From assembly GCA_018056205.1 (NCBI GenBank), contig JAGPGC010000071.1, forward strand, positions 1 to 6,268: a stretch of DNA of 6,268 bases. Reading direction: 5' to 3'. The stretch is from Candidatus Atribacteria bacterium (GTDB lineage: Bacteria > Atribacterota > Atribacteria > Atribacterales > Atribacteraceae). The position numbers were made by a program, and so were the translations under genes. This document shows positions 1 through 6,268 of the stretch, one piece after another. The stretch's first letter is position 1; each line of letters begins with the position of its first letter. The notes beneath the pieces were generated by a model, which was not told the origin of the DNA, ran no database searches, and was given only the letters and a program-made list of their open reading frames with translations.

Positions 1-2340
1 ATTTTTTCCATAAATAATAATCTTCCAGTTTTTGAATTGGATGTGAAAACCAATGGCACCATGGTAATCAGTCCGGAAATATTGAATTCCCAGATCGTTC
101 AATAGCCTGAGGGTTCGTTGATCGGGGTGACCATAATGATTTTCACCTGTGGATATTATAGCAAGAGATGGCTGAACATGAAGCAGTAGTTGTGGTAAAT
201 TGGTAGAATAGGATCCATGATGAGGAATAATAATAACATCTGATTGAATTTTGTTTTCTCCCATCTGGAGAAGTTGATGAATACCCTCTTCTTCTATGTC
301 TCCACAGATTAGACAAGAAAAATTTTGGATAGAGAGTCGATATACCAGAGCTTGGTCATTTTCTTTAGGCCCAGATATTGGAAAAATTTCTAATTGATAG
401 GGATAATGACTTTTTGAAACAATTGGATAGTCGATCATAGCAACTTTTATTTCTCCATCTAACTGGGTTTTGGTGCGACCATAAATACCCAGGACGTTAT
501 AAGTTTCAATCAGACTCTGAATTCCAGAGGTGTGATCATCGTGATAATGAGTGAGATAAATCGATTCCAAGTCTTGAATTCCCTGGTTTTTTAGGAAAGG
601 GAGTAGTATTGAGTAACCAGTATTCCCATAAGTTCTAATGATTCCGCCGGTATCGATGCTAATAGCTTGATTATCAGAGAGACACATCATAGCTAAACCT
701 TGTCCAACATCAAGGACCCAGATTTGGAGTGGTGGTTTTATTGAGAAACCAAAAATTACCAAAACCAATGATATCAGAACCAAACTTCCGAATAGGAGTA
801 ACTTACGTTTTTTCATAACCAAGATAATAATTATGAATAGAAATATTATCCAGAACACCCAAGCCCTGATACGGTAGGTTTCAACATCAAACTTCCAGAA
901 AAAATGTGGGATATTATTTTGACTCCATTCCGAAAGTGAAACCAAAACTCGTATAATAACACGTATTAAATAAGAAAGACCATTTTGTAGGTAAGGAATC
1001 CATGAACAGAGTGTGGAGAGAAAATTAACCATGATTGAAAGTTGAGCTATTGGGATCAAAATAAGATTACTGGTCCAGACGAGACTGGAGAAAGAAAGTT
1101 GGTTAAGGATAAGAAGAGGTAAAGTAAAGATAGTAACCGATGTAGAGAGTAAAAGGCTATTAGCAACCCATCGGAAGAATTTTCTAAATGGTTGTTGCTG
1201 ATTTTGTAATCGGGAACTGAAAACAATGATTGCCAGGGTGGAAACGAATGAAAGCTGACAGCCAGGTTGAAGTATAATTTCCGGTTGAAGAAAAAACATC
1301 AACAAAAAGGCAATGGAAATAAAATGAATGGAGAGAGTGTTCCGCCCCAATTGTTTTCCCAAAAGATAAAGAGCAAACATGAGAAAAGCCCGAAAGGCAG
1401 ATGGTGCAATACTGCAAAAAAGGAGATAAAAAAGGCAAAAAGAAATACTGATACTTACGGTTATAGACTTTGGACAACGAATCCTCTGTAAGATAGAGAG
1501 AATGATTCCTCCAATTATGGTGAGATGAAGACCGGATATACAGAAAGTATGATAAATACCGGTTTCCTGTAAAAGATCCATACTTTCCTGAAAGCGATTA
1601 CCCTTTTCGCCCCAGAGCATAGCAGCAAAATAGGGATATTCTTCGCCAAGCTTGTCCTTCCAGTGATTGGATAATTCTCTTCTCATCCTTTCGATGTTCG
1701 ATAAAATCTTGTTCCAAAAAGTATTGTCATTGACTAAATGACATTCATATAACTGAATTTCTCCGAAGATCCTTTTTCTTCGCCAGTAGGTTTGAAGATT
1801 GGTTCCTCCAGGATTTGAGCAAGCTAAAAAGGGCTGGTATTTACCGGTTACTTCAACCCTCTGAAAAAGAAATTGGTCAAGATCTTGTTTCTGACTTTTT
1901 AATAGAAGGACCGGGCGGTATCCTGAAAAAGACTCGATCTTGCTTAAATAATATTTTTCGTTGATGCATTGAATGGTTCCTCGATAGGTAACTCTCAGGT
2001 TTTGAACAGTTTGCAAGGTATCGATTGGGACCTGATAGGTCAGAAAATGAATGAAGCTGGCAGCCATCAGCCAAAAAAGGCAGTTGGTTATACCAAACCA
2101 GGGAGTGTATTTATATAAGAGGATTTGACCAAAAAAACCAATTCCAATCAATATCAAAATTATCGAGAGAGGTAGATTGAAGGACTCTTGAACCAAAAAA
2201 CCAGCAATAATCCAGATGCTAATCAAAAAAGCTGGATAGCGGAAGAATTGATGAGAAACAACAGAAGGAACCTCCTTGCTATCCTTAGAATAAATATGAT
2301 TTGATTCTGAATTGAGGGTATGACCTTGATTGAGTTCCAT
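1..2340 (-). CDS. comEC: ComEC/Rec2 family DNA internalization protein (3' end cut by window edge)
   Basis: Polytopic inner-membrane protein. In competent bacteria ComEC forms the channel that carries single-stranded DNA into the cytoplasm. The frame is open for 780 codons from an ATG at 2340 to base 1 with no internal stop; an in-frame TGA lies just upstream (2344-2346), which fixes the start region. Visible parts, in order: hydrophobic segments at about residues 37-102; a DUF4131/OB-fold-like soluble region with the family motif NPGGTN (176-181) followed by YWRRKRIFG; the Competence domain, opening with HTFCISGLHL (264-273) and continuing with many membrane segments to about residue 535; then a metallo-beta-lactamase domain with DVGQG (544-548), DTGG (563-566), the metal motif H598-x-H600-x-D602-H603, GD (680-681), PHHGS (706-710), NHYGHP (734-739) and RTDYHGAI (756-763). 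The family usually ends soon after this last motif, so probably only a few residues are missing. The MBL domain is thought to degrade the non-transported strand. No other com gene is in the window, and ComEC also occurs in bacteria not known to be competent. There is no good Shine-Dalgarno sequence at the ATG. Confidence 0.95.
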   Translation of the reverse strand, partial: MELNQGHTLNSESNHIYSKDSKEVPSVVSHQFFRYPAFLISIWIIAGFLVQESFNLPLSIILILIGIGFFGQILLYKYTPWFGITNCLFWLMAASFIHFLTYQVPIDTLQTVQNLRVTYRGTIQCINEKYYLSKIESFSGYRPVLLLKSQKQDLDQFLFQRVEVTGKYQPFLACSNPGGTNLQTYWRRKRIFGEIQLYECHLVNDNTFWNKILSNIERMRRELSNHWKDKLGEEYPYFAAMLWGEKGNRFQESMDLLQETGIYHTFCISGLHLTIIGGIILSILQRIRCPKSITVSISISFCLFYLLFCSIAPSAFRAFLMFALYLLGKQLGRNTLSIHFISIAFLLMFFLQPEIILQPGCQLSFVSTLAIIVFSSRLQNQQQPFRKFFRWVANSLLLSTSVTIFTLPLLILNQLSFSSLVWTSNLILIPIAQLSIMVNFLSTLCSWIPYLQNGLSYLIRVIIRVLVSLSEWSQNNIPHFFWKFDVETYRIRAWVFWIIFLFIIIILVMKKRKLLLFGSLVLISLVLVIFGFSIKPPLQIWVLDVGQGLAMMCLSDNQAISIDTGGIIRTYGNTGYSILLPFLKNQGIQDLESIYLTHYHDDHTSGIQSLIETYNVLGIYGRTKTQLDGEIKVAMIDYPIVSKSHYPYQLEIFPISGPKENDQALVYRLSIQNFSCLICGDIEEEGIHQLLQMGENKIQSDVIIIPHHGSYSTNLPQLLLHVQPSLAIISTGENHYGHPDQRTLRLLNDLGIQYFRTDYHGAIGFHIQFKNWKIIIYGKN

Positions 2341-2341
2341 G

Positions 2342-2372
2342 ATTCAAAATAATTGAATTATTACCCACCCCT
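2342..2372 (-). promoter_or_regulatory. Leader of comEC: hairpin abutting the start codon, weak G-rich ribosome site
   Basis: No AGGAGG-like sequence lies within the usual 5-12 nt of the comEC ATG. Instead a perfect 6-bp inverted repeat, ATTCAA (2342-2347) and TTGAAT (2353-2358) with a 5-nt loop, sits one base upstream of the start codon. Just beyond it, at 2368-2372, the mRNA reads AGGGG, part of the palindromic repeat arm. If the small hairpin folds, AGGGG is brought to about 10 nt from the AUG. The inverted repeat is seen directly; a role in translation is inference, and the hairpin is short and AT-rich. Confidence 0.25.
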
Positions 2373-2469
2373 ACGCCCCTCCCCAGAAGGGAATAAAAAA
2401 TCAAATAATGAAAAGCTTTTAAAAATAATTCCCCTCCAGCGGAGGAATGTCACGCAGGGAAGGGTGGGT
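2363..2469. repeat. GC-rich imperfect palindrome, REP/MITE-like intergenic repeat
   Basis: The outer ends are an exact 8-bp inverted pair, ACCCACCC (2363-2370) and GGGTGGGT (2462-2469). Inside them, the left arm has CCCCTCCCC and a small TCCC/GGGA stem (2380-2392), and the right arm has a clean CCTCC-AGC-GGAGG hairpin (2433-2445). The middle is AT-rich and includes the self-complementary AAAAGCTTTT (2411-2420). The strong G/C skew of the arms contrasts with the AT-rich surroundings. GC-rich arms around an A/T core, with no coding capacity and an intergenic position, resemble palindromic interspersed repeats found in many copies in bacterial genomes. Only one copy is visible here, so repetition in this genome is inferred. 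I could not identify a target-site duplication. Confidence 0.55.
2421..2448 (-). terminator. Candidate intrinsic terminator after the aldolase gene
   Basis: On the transcribed strand, about 60 nt past the aldolase stop codon, the stem ATTCCTCC / GGAGGGGAAT closes a 3-nt GCT loop with a 2-nt bulge. It is followed at once by TATTTTT (2427-2421). A GC-rich stem followed by a T-run fits a Rho-independent terminator. The stem is the right-arm hairpin of the palindromic repeat, so the repeat may serve as the terminator. If it does, comEC needs its own promoter in the remaining 80 bases or relies on read-through. Confidence 0.4.
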
Positions 2470-2509
2470 GTCTTTAAGTTTTTACTCATCACAATTTTCT
2501 ATCTCATAA

Positions 2510-3385
2510 TTAATTGGCAAGCAATCCTGGAGCCTTTCCAATGCTACGAAAAAGCTGCATTTTTTGCTTAAGAGTTGATTTCATGGCAGTGGTTGCCTGA
2601 GCTAAATGTTTTTCGAAAGCAATATCATCAGGTGCATTTGAAAGTGAATTCCTTAAAGATCGAGTAAAAGCAGCCTTCAAATCACTATTGATATTAATTT
2701 TAGCAATTCCATGGTCTATAGATGAAAGAATTTTATCTTCAGGAGTATCTGAGCCACCATGCAAAACTAGAGGAATTGGAACTTTTTTGCGAATGGTAAT
2801 TAAGCGGTCAATATCAATGGTGGGTTTTTTTCGGTATAATCCGTGAGCAGTACCGATGGCTACTGCCAGGGCGTCAACTCCAGTCTTATTAACAAAATCT
2901 AAGGCTTGGTCGGGATCGGTGAGGCCGTTGGTTTCTGGTTCACCTACCCCTGACTCTCCTTCGGTTCCTCCGACCAAACCTAATTCTGCCTCAACCGACA
3001 CATCAACAGCATGAGCAACCCGAACTATTTCCCGGGTGATTTCTACGTTTTTCTCATAAGGCAGATGGGAACCATCAAACATAACTGAATTAAATCCTGA
3101 AGAAATCGCTTTCATGACAATTTCAAATGAATTTCCATGATCAAAATGAAAGCCGATAGGAACTTTGCTCAAACCAATTTCTCGCAGAACTATAGCACTC
3201 AATCTTTCCATACCAGCGTAATCAGTTTCAACGGTCCCGAACATGATAATCATTGGTGACTGATTTTCTTGGGCGGTTTCAACTAGACCCCGGGTATATT
3301 CCATATTAAAGGTGGTGTAAGCTCCAATTGCATAATGTTCGAGTAAAGCGTGATTCAACAATTTTTTAAATGAGATTAATGCCAT
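2510..3385 (-). CDS. fba: Class II (zinc) ketose-bisphosphate aldolase, fructose-bisphosphate aldolase type
   Basis: Cytosolic metal-dependent aldolase, 291 residues, the length of the short class IIB forms. The family reversibly splits fructose-1,6-bisphosphate (or tagatose-1,6-bisphosphate) into dihydroxyacetone phosphate and glyceraldehyde-3-phosphate. Visible motifs: FHFDHG (79-84) with catalytic Asp82 and zinc ligand His83; VMFDGSHLPYEKN (101-113); VEAELG (131-136) with Glu134; GTAHG (178-182) with zinc ligand His181; LHGGSD (208-213) with zinc ligand His209 and the phosphate-binding Gly/Ser; and KININSDL (229-236), which contacts the second phosphate. All expected catalytic residues are present. 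The ATG at 3385 is preferred to the TTG 21 nt upstream because AAGGGAG (3393-3399) lies 7 nt before it and the family sequence begins MALISFKKLL. The motifs cannot separate fructose- from tagatose-bisphosphate specificity, nor exclude the related inositol-pathway aldolase IolJ. No sugar operon surrounds it to decide; a glycolytic or gluconeogenic role is the default. Confidence 0.9.
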   Translation of the reverse strand: MALISFKKLLNHALLEHYAIGAYTTFNMEYTRGLVETAQENQSPMIIMFGTVETDYAGMERLSAIVLREIGLSKVPIGFHFDHGNSFEIVMKAISSGFNSVMFDGSHLPYEKNVEITREIVRVAHAVDVSVEAELGLVGGTEGESGVGEPETNGLTDPDQALDFVNKTGVDALAVAIGTAHGLYRKKPTIDIDRLITIRKKVPIPLVLHGGSDTPEDKILSSIDHGIAKININSDLKAAFTRSLRNSLSNAPDDIAFEKHLAQATTAMKSTLKQKMQLFRSIGKAPGLLAN

Positions 3386-3392
3386 TTTATAT

Positions 3393-3399
3393 CTCCCTT
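3393..3399 (-). promoter_or_regulatory. Ribosome binding site fixing the aldolase start
   Basis: The transcribed strand reads AAGGGAG, 7 nt before the ATG at 3385. It lies inside the longer frame that begins at a TTG (3406), so it argues for the shorter 291-residue protein. An alternating TA run (3406-3416) just upstream could contain a -10 element for a separate aldolase promoter, but I found no convincing -35 partner. Confidence 0.7.
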
Positions 3400-3450
3400 C
3401 GGTCAATATATATATAAACAGTGATAATTAAAAAATAGTAATAAGAAAAC

Positions 3451-3475
3451 AATAACAAATAAAAATATTGTTATT
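3451..3475 (-). terminator. AT-rich hairpin after livF, possible weak terminator
   Basis: A perfect 8-bp inverted repeat, AATAACAA (3451-3458) and TTGTTATT (3468-3475), encloses a 9-nt A/T loop 12 nt past the livF stop codon. On the transcribed strand it is followed by GTTTTCTT and a further T-rich stretch. The position and T-tract suit a terminator for the liv operon. The stem has only two G-C pairs and would be weak, so some read-through into the aldolase gene is possible. Confidence 0.3.
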
Positions 3476-3486
3476 TTACCTTTTCG

Positions 3487-4293
3487 TTATTGTGAGAGCT
3501 TGCTCTTTGAAGTCTTCGCCATCTCATCTTTTAAATCATTAAAATTTAATAGAGGTCGGGGAATTTTATTCCCTCCAAGGTAGGCAGCACGAATCCGCTC
3601 GTCATTCTTCAGCTCTTCCGGTTTTCCTTGGATAGGGATTTTGCCTGTTTCTAAAATATAGGCGTAATTAGAAATACTCAAGGCTTTCCGAGCATTTTGT
3701 TCCACCAATAAAATTGAAACTTTTTCTTCTTCATGGATTTGCTTGATGACCCGAAATATTTCCTGAACAATGATTGGCGCCAATCCTAAAGAAGGTTCAT
3801 CCATGAGAAGAATTTGAGGTTGGCAAATTAGACCCCGGCCAATGGCAAGCATCTGCTGTTCACCACCGGAAAGTGTCCCGGCCAGTTGTTTCCTGCGTTC
3901 CTTAAGGATTGGAAAAAGTTCAAAGATCCAATCCTTGTTTTTGGTAATTTCCTTTCCCACTGATTGGCTTCGGACTCCATACCCTCCCAAGTTGAGATTT
4001 TCGTCAACAGTCAAAGTGGCAAACACCCTTCTTCCTTCCGGAACGTGAGAAATGCCATAAGCAATTCGCTGATAGGGAAGTATAGTGTCGAGATTTTTCC
4101 CTTTTAAGAAAATGCTTCCGCTTTTAATAGGTAATAAGCCGGATATAGCTTTTAGGAGAGTGGTTTTCCCAGCTCCGTTGGCACCTAAAACCGCTACAAT
4201 GTCTCCCAAATTGAGTTCAAGGGTAATTCCCTTCAGGGCTTGGATGGCTCCGTAGGAAACCGCTAAATTTTGAATAGAAAGCAGTTGATTCAC
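3487..4293 (-). CDS. livF: LivF-type ATP-binding protein of a branched-chain amino acid (HAAT) ABC importer
   Basis: Cytoplasmic nucleotide-binding subunit, 268 residues, that powers amino-acid import by pairing with LivG beneath the LivH/LivM permeases. Motifs: Walker A GANGAGKT (37-44), LivF-typical VPEGRRVF (84-91), ABC signature LSGGE (141-145), Walker B ILLMDEPSLGLAP (161-173), and VEQNA (197-201), where LivF proteins carry Gln in place of the usual H-loop His. The start is the GTG at 4293: it follows the livMG stop by one base, has AAGGAGG 9 nt upstream, and gives the family N-terminus (NQLLSIQNLAVSYG). A longer in-frame reading from 4371 would overlap livMG by 77 bases and adds non-family sequence. 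LivF proteins usually end near AAYLGG (236-241 here); this one has about 27 further residues, rich in Lys and Ser at the end. HAAT importers move branched-chain amino acids but also other amino acids, amides or urea, so the substrate is not proven. Confidence 0.93.
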   Translation of the reverse strand: MNQLLSIQNLAVSYGAIQALKGITLELNLGDIVAVLGANGAGKTTLLKAISGLLPIKSGSIFLKGKNLDTILPYQRIAYGISHVPEGRRVFATLTVDENLNLGGYGVRSQSVGKEITKNKDWIFELFPILKERRKQLAGTLSGGEQQMLAIGRGLICQPQILLMDEPSLGLAPIIVQEIFRVIKQIHEEEKVSILLVEQNARKALSISNYAYILETGKIPIQGKPEELKNDERIRAAYLGGNKIPRPLLNFNDLKDEMAKTSKSKLSQ

Positions 4294-4294
4294 C

Positions 4295-6181
4295 CTACTC
4301 TTCCTCCTTACCCAGGTAAGCTTCAATGACCACTGGGTTGTTATAAATATCAGCTGAATGGCCTTCGGCAATTTTTGACCCCATATCCATTACTACGATC
4401 CAATTGGAAACACCCATAACTACATTCATATCATGTTCAATCAGCAAGATAGTAAAACCTTCGGAAACTAAACTTTGAAGAAGTTCCATTAGATCTTCTG
4501 ATTCTATGTCGTTTAACCCCGAGGAGGGTTCGTCTAAAATGAGTAACTGAGGAGAAGTTGCCAATGCTCGAGCAATTTCTAAATAACGTTGTTTTCCATA
4601 GGGGAGGTTTTTTGCTAGTTCATTGCGATATTCCCAGAGGCCAACTTGGTGAAGGCGGTGAGATGAGATTTCAACAATGGCTTTTTCTTCCTGATGTTGA
4701 GCTGGAGTACGTAAAATTGCTGACCAATAATTGGTTTGAGCATGGCAATGAGGACCGGACATCACGTTTTCCAAGCAGGTCATATTGGGGAATAACCGGA
4801 TATTTTGGAAAGTACGGGCTATTCCTTTCTGAACAATTTGGTGAGGCTTTAGACCAGTGATCTCCTCGTTTTGAAAGATAACTTGTCCCTTATTGGGACG
4901 GTATATACCGGTGATGATATTAAAAAGGGTAGTTTTCCCGGCTCCATTTGGTCCGATTAGACTGGTTATTTTGTTTGGTTTTACTTGAAGATCGAAAAGA
5001 TTTACGGCAGTAAGACCGCCGAAATGGAGAGTGATAGATCGGGTTTCAAGAATTGTTGAGGAATGAGAATGACTGGTTTTAGATGGGTTGACTCGAAGGT
5101 TTTGAACCAGAGTTTTTCCATTCTGAATTAGAATTTCCTCGGGTTGGGGGAGATTTCGGATTCCCAAATCTTCTAAACCCAGGTGTCCCCTTTTTCTTGG
5201 GAGTATTCCTCCCGGACGGAAAACCATCATGATTATGAGGGCGGCACCGAAAAATAACAGACGGAAACTGGCGAATTGTCGAAATATTTCAGGGAAAACC
5301 ACAATGACAGCTGCACCAAAAATCGTTCCAGGAACTGATCCCAACCCTCCTAATAAAACAATGCAGAAAAGCAAAGCAGATTCCATAAAGAGAAAACTGT
5401 CAGGAGAAATAATCATCATTTTAGAGGCATATACATTGCCGGTTATACCAGCAAGGGCTGCACCCAGGACAAAGGCGAGTAACTTGTAAGAACGAACATT
5501 GATTCCATTCAATTCAGCAGCGATTTCATCTTCACGGATATAATTCCAGGCTCGACCGATTCGGGAGCGCTGTAAGCGAATCAGAGCAAAGATGGTTATA
5601 GCAACAAGTCCCCAGATAAGGTAATAAAATTGAGTAGAATTTATAATCATGATTGAACCAAGTTGGGGAACCCCAATTCCAGTAATCCCATTGGGACCAT
5701 TGGTTATTCCCCAGGGATTGTTAATAATGATGATCCGGACGATCTCCCCAATTCCTATGGTAACAATACAGAGATAATCGCCACGCAAATGAATTACCGG
5801 TGACATAACGAGATAGGCAAAAGCACCAGCTAATACAGCACTTAAGGGTAGTAAAAGTAAAATTGGAATATTAAAATTGGTGTTAAGGATAGCAGTAGTA
5901 TAAGCACCAATAGCATAAAAAGCAGTATGACCGAGATCAAAGAGGCCTACTTCGCCCAGAACGATATTAAGACTTAAACCAAGCAATGCATAGATACCAA
6001 CAAAAAAAGCAACGTCAATCCAGTAATCGTTCATAAAAGGAAAAAACGGAAGTAGAAAAAAAAGAAGAACAATCAGACCGTTTAGCCATTTTTGAATGCC
6101 TAGAGAACGTTGTTGAGATGGGGGTTTGCCAATCTCCTGAGTGTTTTGGAGGCGTTGATGGAATAAAGTTGTCAGATCCAT
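4295..6181 (-). CDS. livMG: Fused LivM permease and LivG ATPase of a branched-chain amino acid (HAAT) ABC importer
   Basis: A single 628-residue protein with two importer modules in one uninterrupted frame. Residues about 1-330 are a LivM-type permease: a charged cytoplasmic N-terminus, membrane segments from about residue 35 to 322, the family stretches LGHTAFYAIGAY (83-94) and GPNGITGIG (162-170), and the ATPase-coupling loop REDEIAAELNGIN (216-228); the module closes with FRPGGILP (321-328). Residues about 330-376 are a polar linker. Residues about 377-628 are a complete LivG-type ATPase: Walker A GPNGAGKTT (410-418), Q-loop ARTFQNIRLF (455-464), signature LPYGKQ (526-531), the degenerate form normal for LivG, Walker B LLILDEP (546-552), H-loop IEHD (581-584) and the LivG-typical end EAYLG. 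LivM and LivG are normally separate adjacent genes in this order, so the fusion joins neighbours. livH ends 6 nt upstream and livF begins 1 nt downstream. The start codon has only a weak AAAAGG-like site about 11 nt upstream, within the livH end. Confidence 0.93.
   Translation of the reverse strand: MDLTTLFHQRLQNTQEIGKPPSQQRSLGIQKWLNGLIVLLFFLLPFFPFMNDYWIDVAFFVGIYALLGLSLNIVLGEVGLFDLGHTAFYAIGAYTTAILNTNFNIPILLLLPLSAVLAGAFAYLVMSPVIHLRGDYLCIVTIGIGEIVRIIIINNPWGITNGPNGITGIGVPQLGSIMIINSTQFYYLIWGLVAITIFALIRLQRSRIGRAWNYIREDEIAAELNGINVRSYKLLAFVLGAALAGITGNVYASKMMIISPDSFLFMESALLFCIVLLGGLGSVPGTIFGAAVIVVFPEIFRQFASFRLLFFGAALIIMMVFRPGGILPRKRGHLGLEDLGIRNLPQPEEILIQNGKTLVQNLRVNPSKTSHSHSSTILETRSITLHFGGLTAVNLFDLQVKPNKITSLIGPNGAGKTTLFNIITGIYRPNKGQVIFQNEEITGLKPHQIVQKGIARTFQNIRLFPNMTCLENVMSGPHCHAQTNYWSAILRTPAQHQEEKAIVEISSHRLHQVGLWEYRNELAKNLPYGKQRYLEIARALATSPQLLILDEPSSGLNDIESEDLMELLQSLVSEGFTILLIEHDMNVVMGVSNWIVVMDMGSKIAEGHSADIYNNPVVIEAYLGKEEE
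4303..4309 (-). promoter_or_regulatory. Ribosome binding site of livF inside the livMG 3' end
   Basis: A full AAGGAGG on the transcribed strand, 9 nt before the livF GTG start. It lies within the last codons of livMG, so ribosomes finishing livMG stop next to the livF start, the usual arrangement for translational coupling. It also rules in favour of the GTG start over the upstream in-frame alternative. Confidence 0.8.
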
Positions 6182-6187
6182 GTCTAT

Positions 6188-6268
6188 TTATACCTTTTCG
6201 GCAATTTTTTCACCAATAAGTCCGGTGGGGCGCCAGATGAGAACCAGAATGAGAACGATAAAAGTGAA
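6188..6268 (-). CDS. livH: LivH-type permease of the HAAT importer, C-terminal end only (5' part outside window)
   Basis: Only the last 26 codons and the TAA stop (6188-6190) are in the window. They encode a hydrophobic stretch (FTFIVLILVLIW) followed by RPTGLIGEKIAEKV. A final membrane helix followed by RPTGL-(F/I)-G and a short basic/acidic tail is the characteristic end of LivH permeases. The position 6 nt before the LivM-LivG fusion is where livH belongs in the usual livH-livM-livG-livF order. LivH would form the permease heterodimer with the LivM half of the fusion. The substrate-binding protein gene, normally near livH, would lie beyond 6268. Confidence 0.85.
   Translation of the reverse strand, partial: FTFIVLILVLIWRPTGLIGEKIAEKV

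Noticed and set aside
1..720. A separate metallo-beta-lactamase fold hydrolase gene at the left end.
   Set aside because: The MBL motifs are in frame and continuous with the Competence domain, the normal ComEC architecture.
1184..1491. Reading frames on both strands within the Competence domain of comEC.
   Set aside because: They are shadows of the continuous comEC frame, whose translation here gives the expected membrane segments.
2271..2277. A perfect AAGGAGG on the comEC strand inside its first 25 codons, suggesting a downstream start.
   Set aside because: No in-frame ATG, GTG or TTG lies at a usable distance; the next in-frame TTG is about 40 nt away and starting there would cut into the first membrane segment.
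2353..2571. A plus-strand reading frame across the palindrome and the aldolase 3' end.
   Set aside because: It is built from repeat sequence and the antisense of the aldolase gene, with no ribosome site or recognisable domain.
3386..3406. A longer aldolase beginning at the TTG at 3406.
   Set aside because: The strong AAGGGAG site lies inside this stretch 7 nt before the ATG at 3385, and the extra seven residues are not family-like.
3406..3416. The alternating TA run as a defined promoter -10 box for the aldolase.
   Set aside because: An AT repeat matches a -10 box by chance and no acceptable -35 element is found at 16-18 nt; kept only as a remark.
4294..4371. A longer LivF reading from 4371 into livMG.
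   Set aside because: It overlaps the livMG coding sequence, has no family similarity, and the GTG at 4293 has an ideal ribosome site.
4558..5489. Plus-strand frames opposite livMG (4558-4860 and 5229-5489), and a similar one opposite livF (3842-4048).
   Set aside because: They are antisense to conserved ABC transporter motifs and show no family features of their own.

Overview
The window is a compact, AT-rich bacterial stretch in which every gene lies on the minus strand. Read in the direction of transcription (from base 6268 down to base 1), the order is: the last codons of a LivH-type permease, a fused LivM-LivG permease/ATPase, a LivF-type ATPase, a class II ketose-bisphosphate aldolase, and a nearly complete ComEC/Rec2 DNA-uptake protein that runs off the window at base 1. 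There are no tRNA or rRNA genes, no CRISPR array and no transposase gene. No stretch without a gene exceeds about 170 bases.

Bases 6268-3487 are the distal part of a HAAT-type (branched-chain amino acid, 'liv') ABC importer operon. livH ends 6 nt before livMG, and livMG ends 1 nt before livF, so the genes are almost certainly co-transcribed and probably translationally coupled. The substrate-binding protein is not in the window and would be expected upstream, beyond 6268. The notable feature is that the second permease (LivM) and the first ATPase (LivG) are one 628-residue polypeptide. The four core domains of the transporter are therefore supplied by three proteins: LivH, LivM-LivG and LivF. 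LivF also carries a C-terminal tail of about 27 residues.

Bases 3486-2510 hold an AT-only hairpin that may end the liv transcript, then the aldolase gene with its own strong ribosome binding site. Bases 2509-2341 are a 169-base intergenic region. It contains a GC-rich imperfect palindrome of about 107 bases that looks like a small REP/MITE-type interspersed repeat and may also terminate the aldolase transcript. comEC follows immediately. It has no conventional Shine-Dalgarno sequence, and its leader is made of this repeat plus a small hairpin next to the start codon.

The importer, the aldolase and ComEC have no obvious common pathway; apart from the liv operon, the neighbourhood looks like ordinary gene order. 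The organism is a bacterium with AT-rich DNA. The liv importer, the short class IIB aldolase and the GC-rich palindromic repeat would fit an anaerobic, Firmicutes-like or uncultured lineage (Atribacterota is a guess), but nothing here fixes the taxonomy. I see no convincing new multi-gene system. The best leads are the LivM-LivG fusion and the palindromic repeat in front of comEC.
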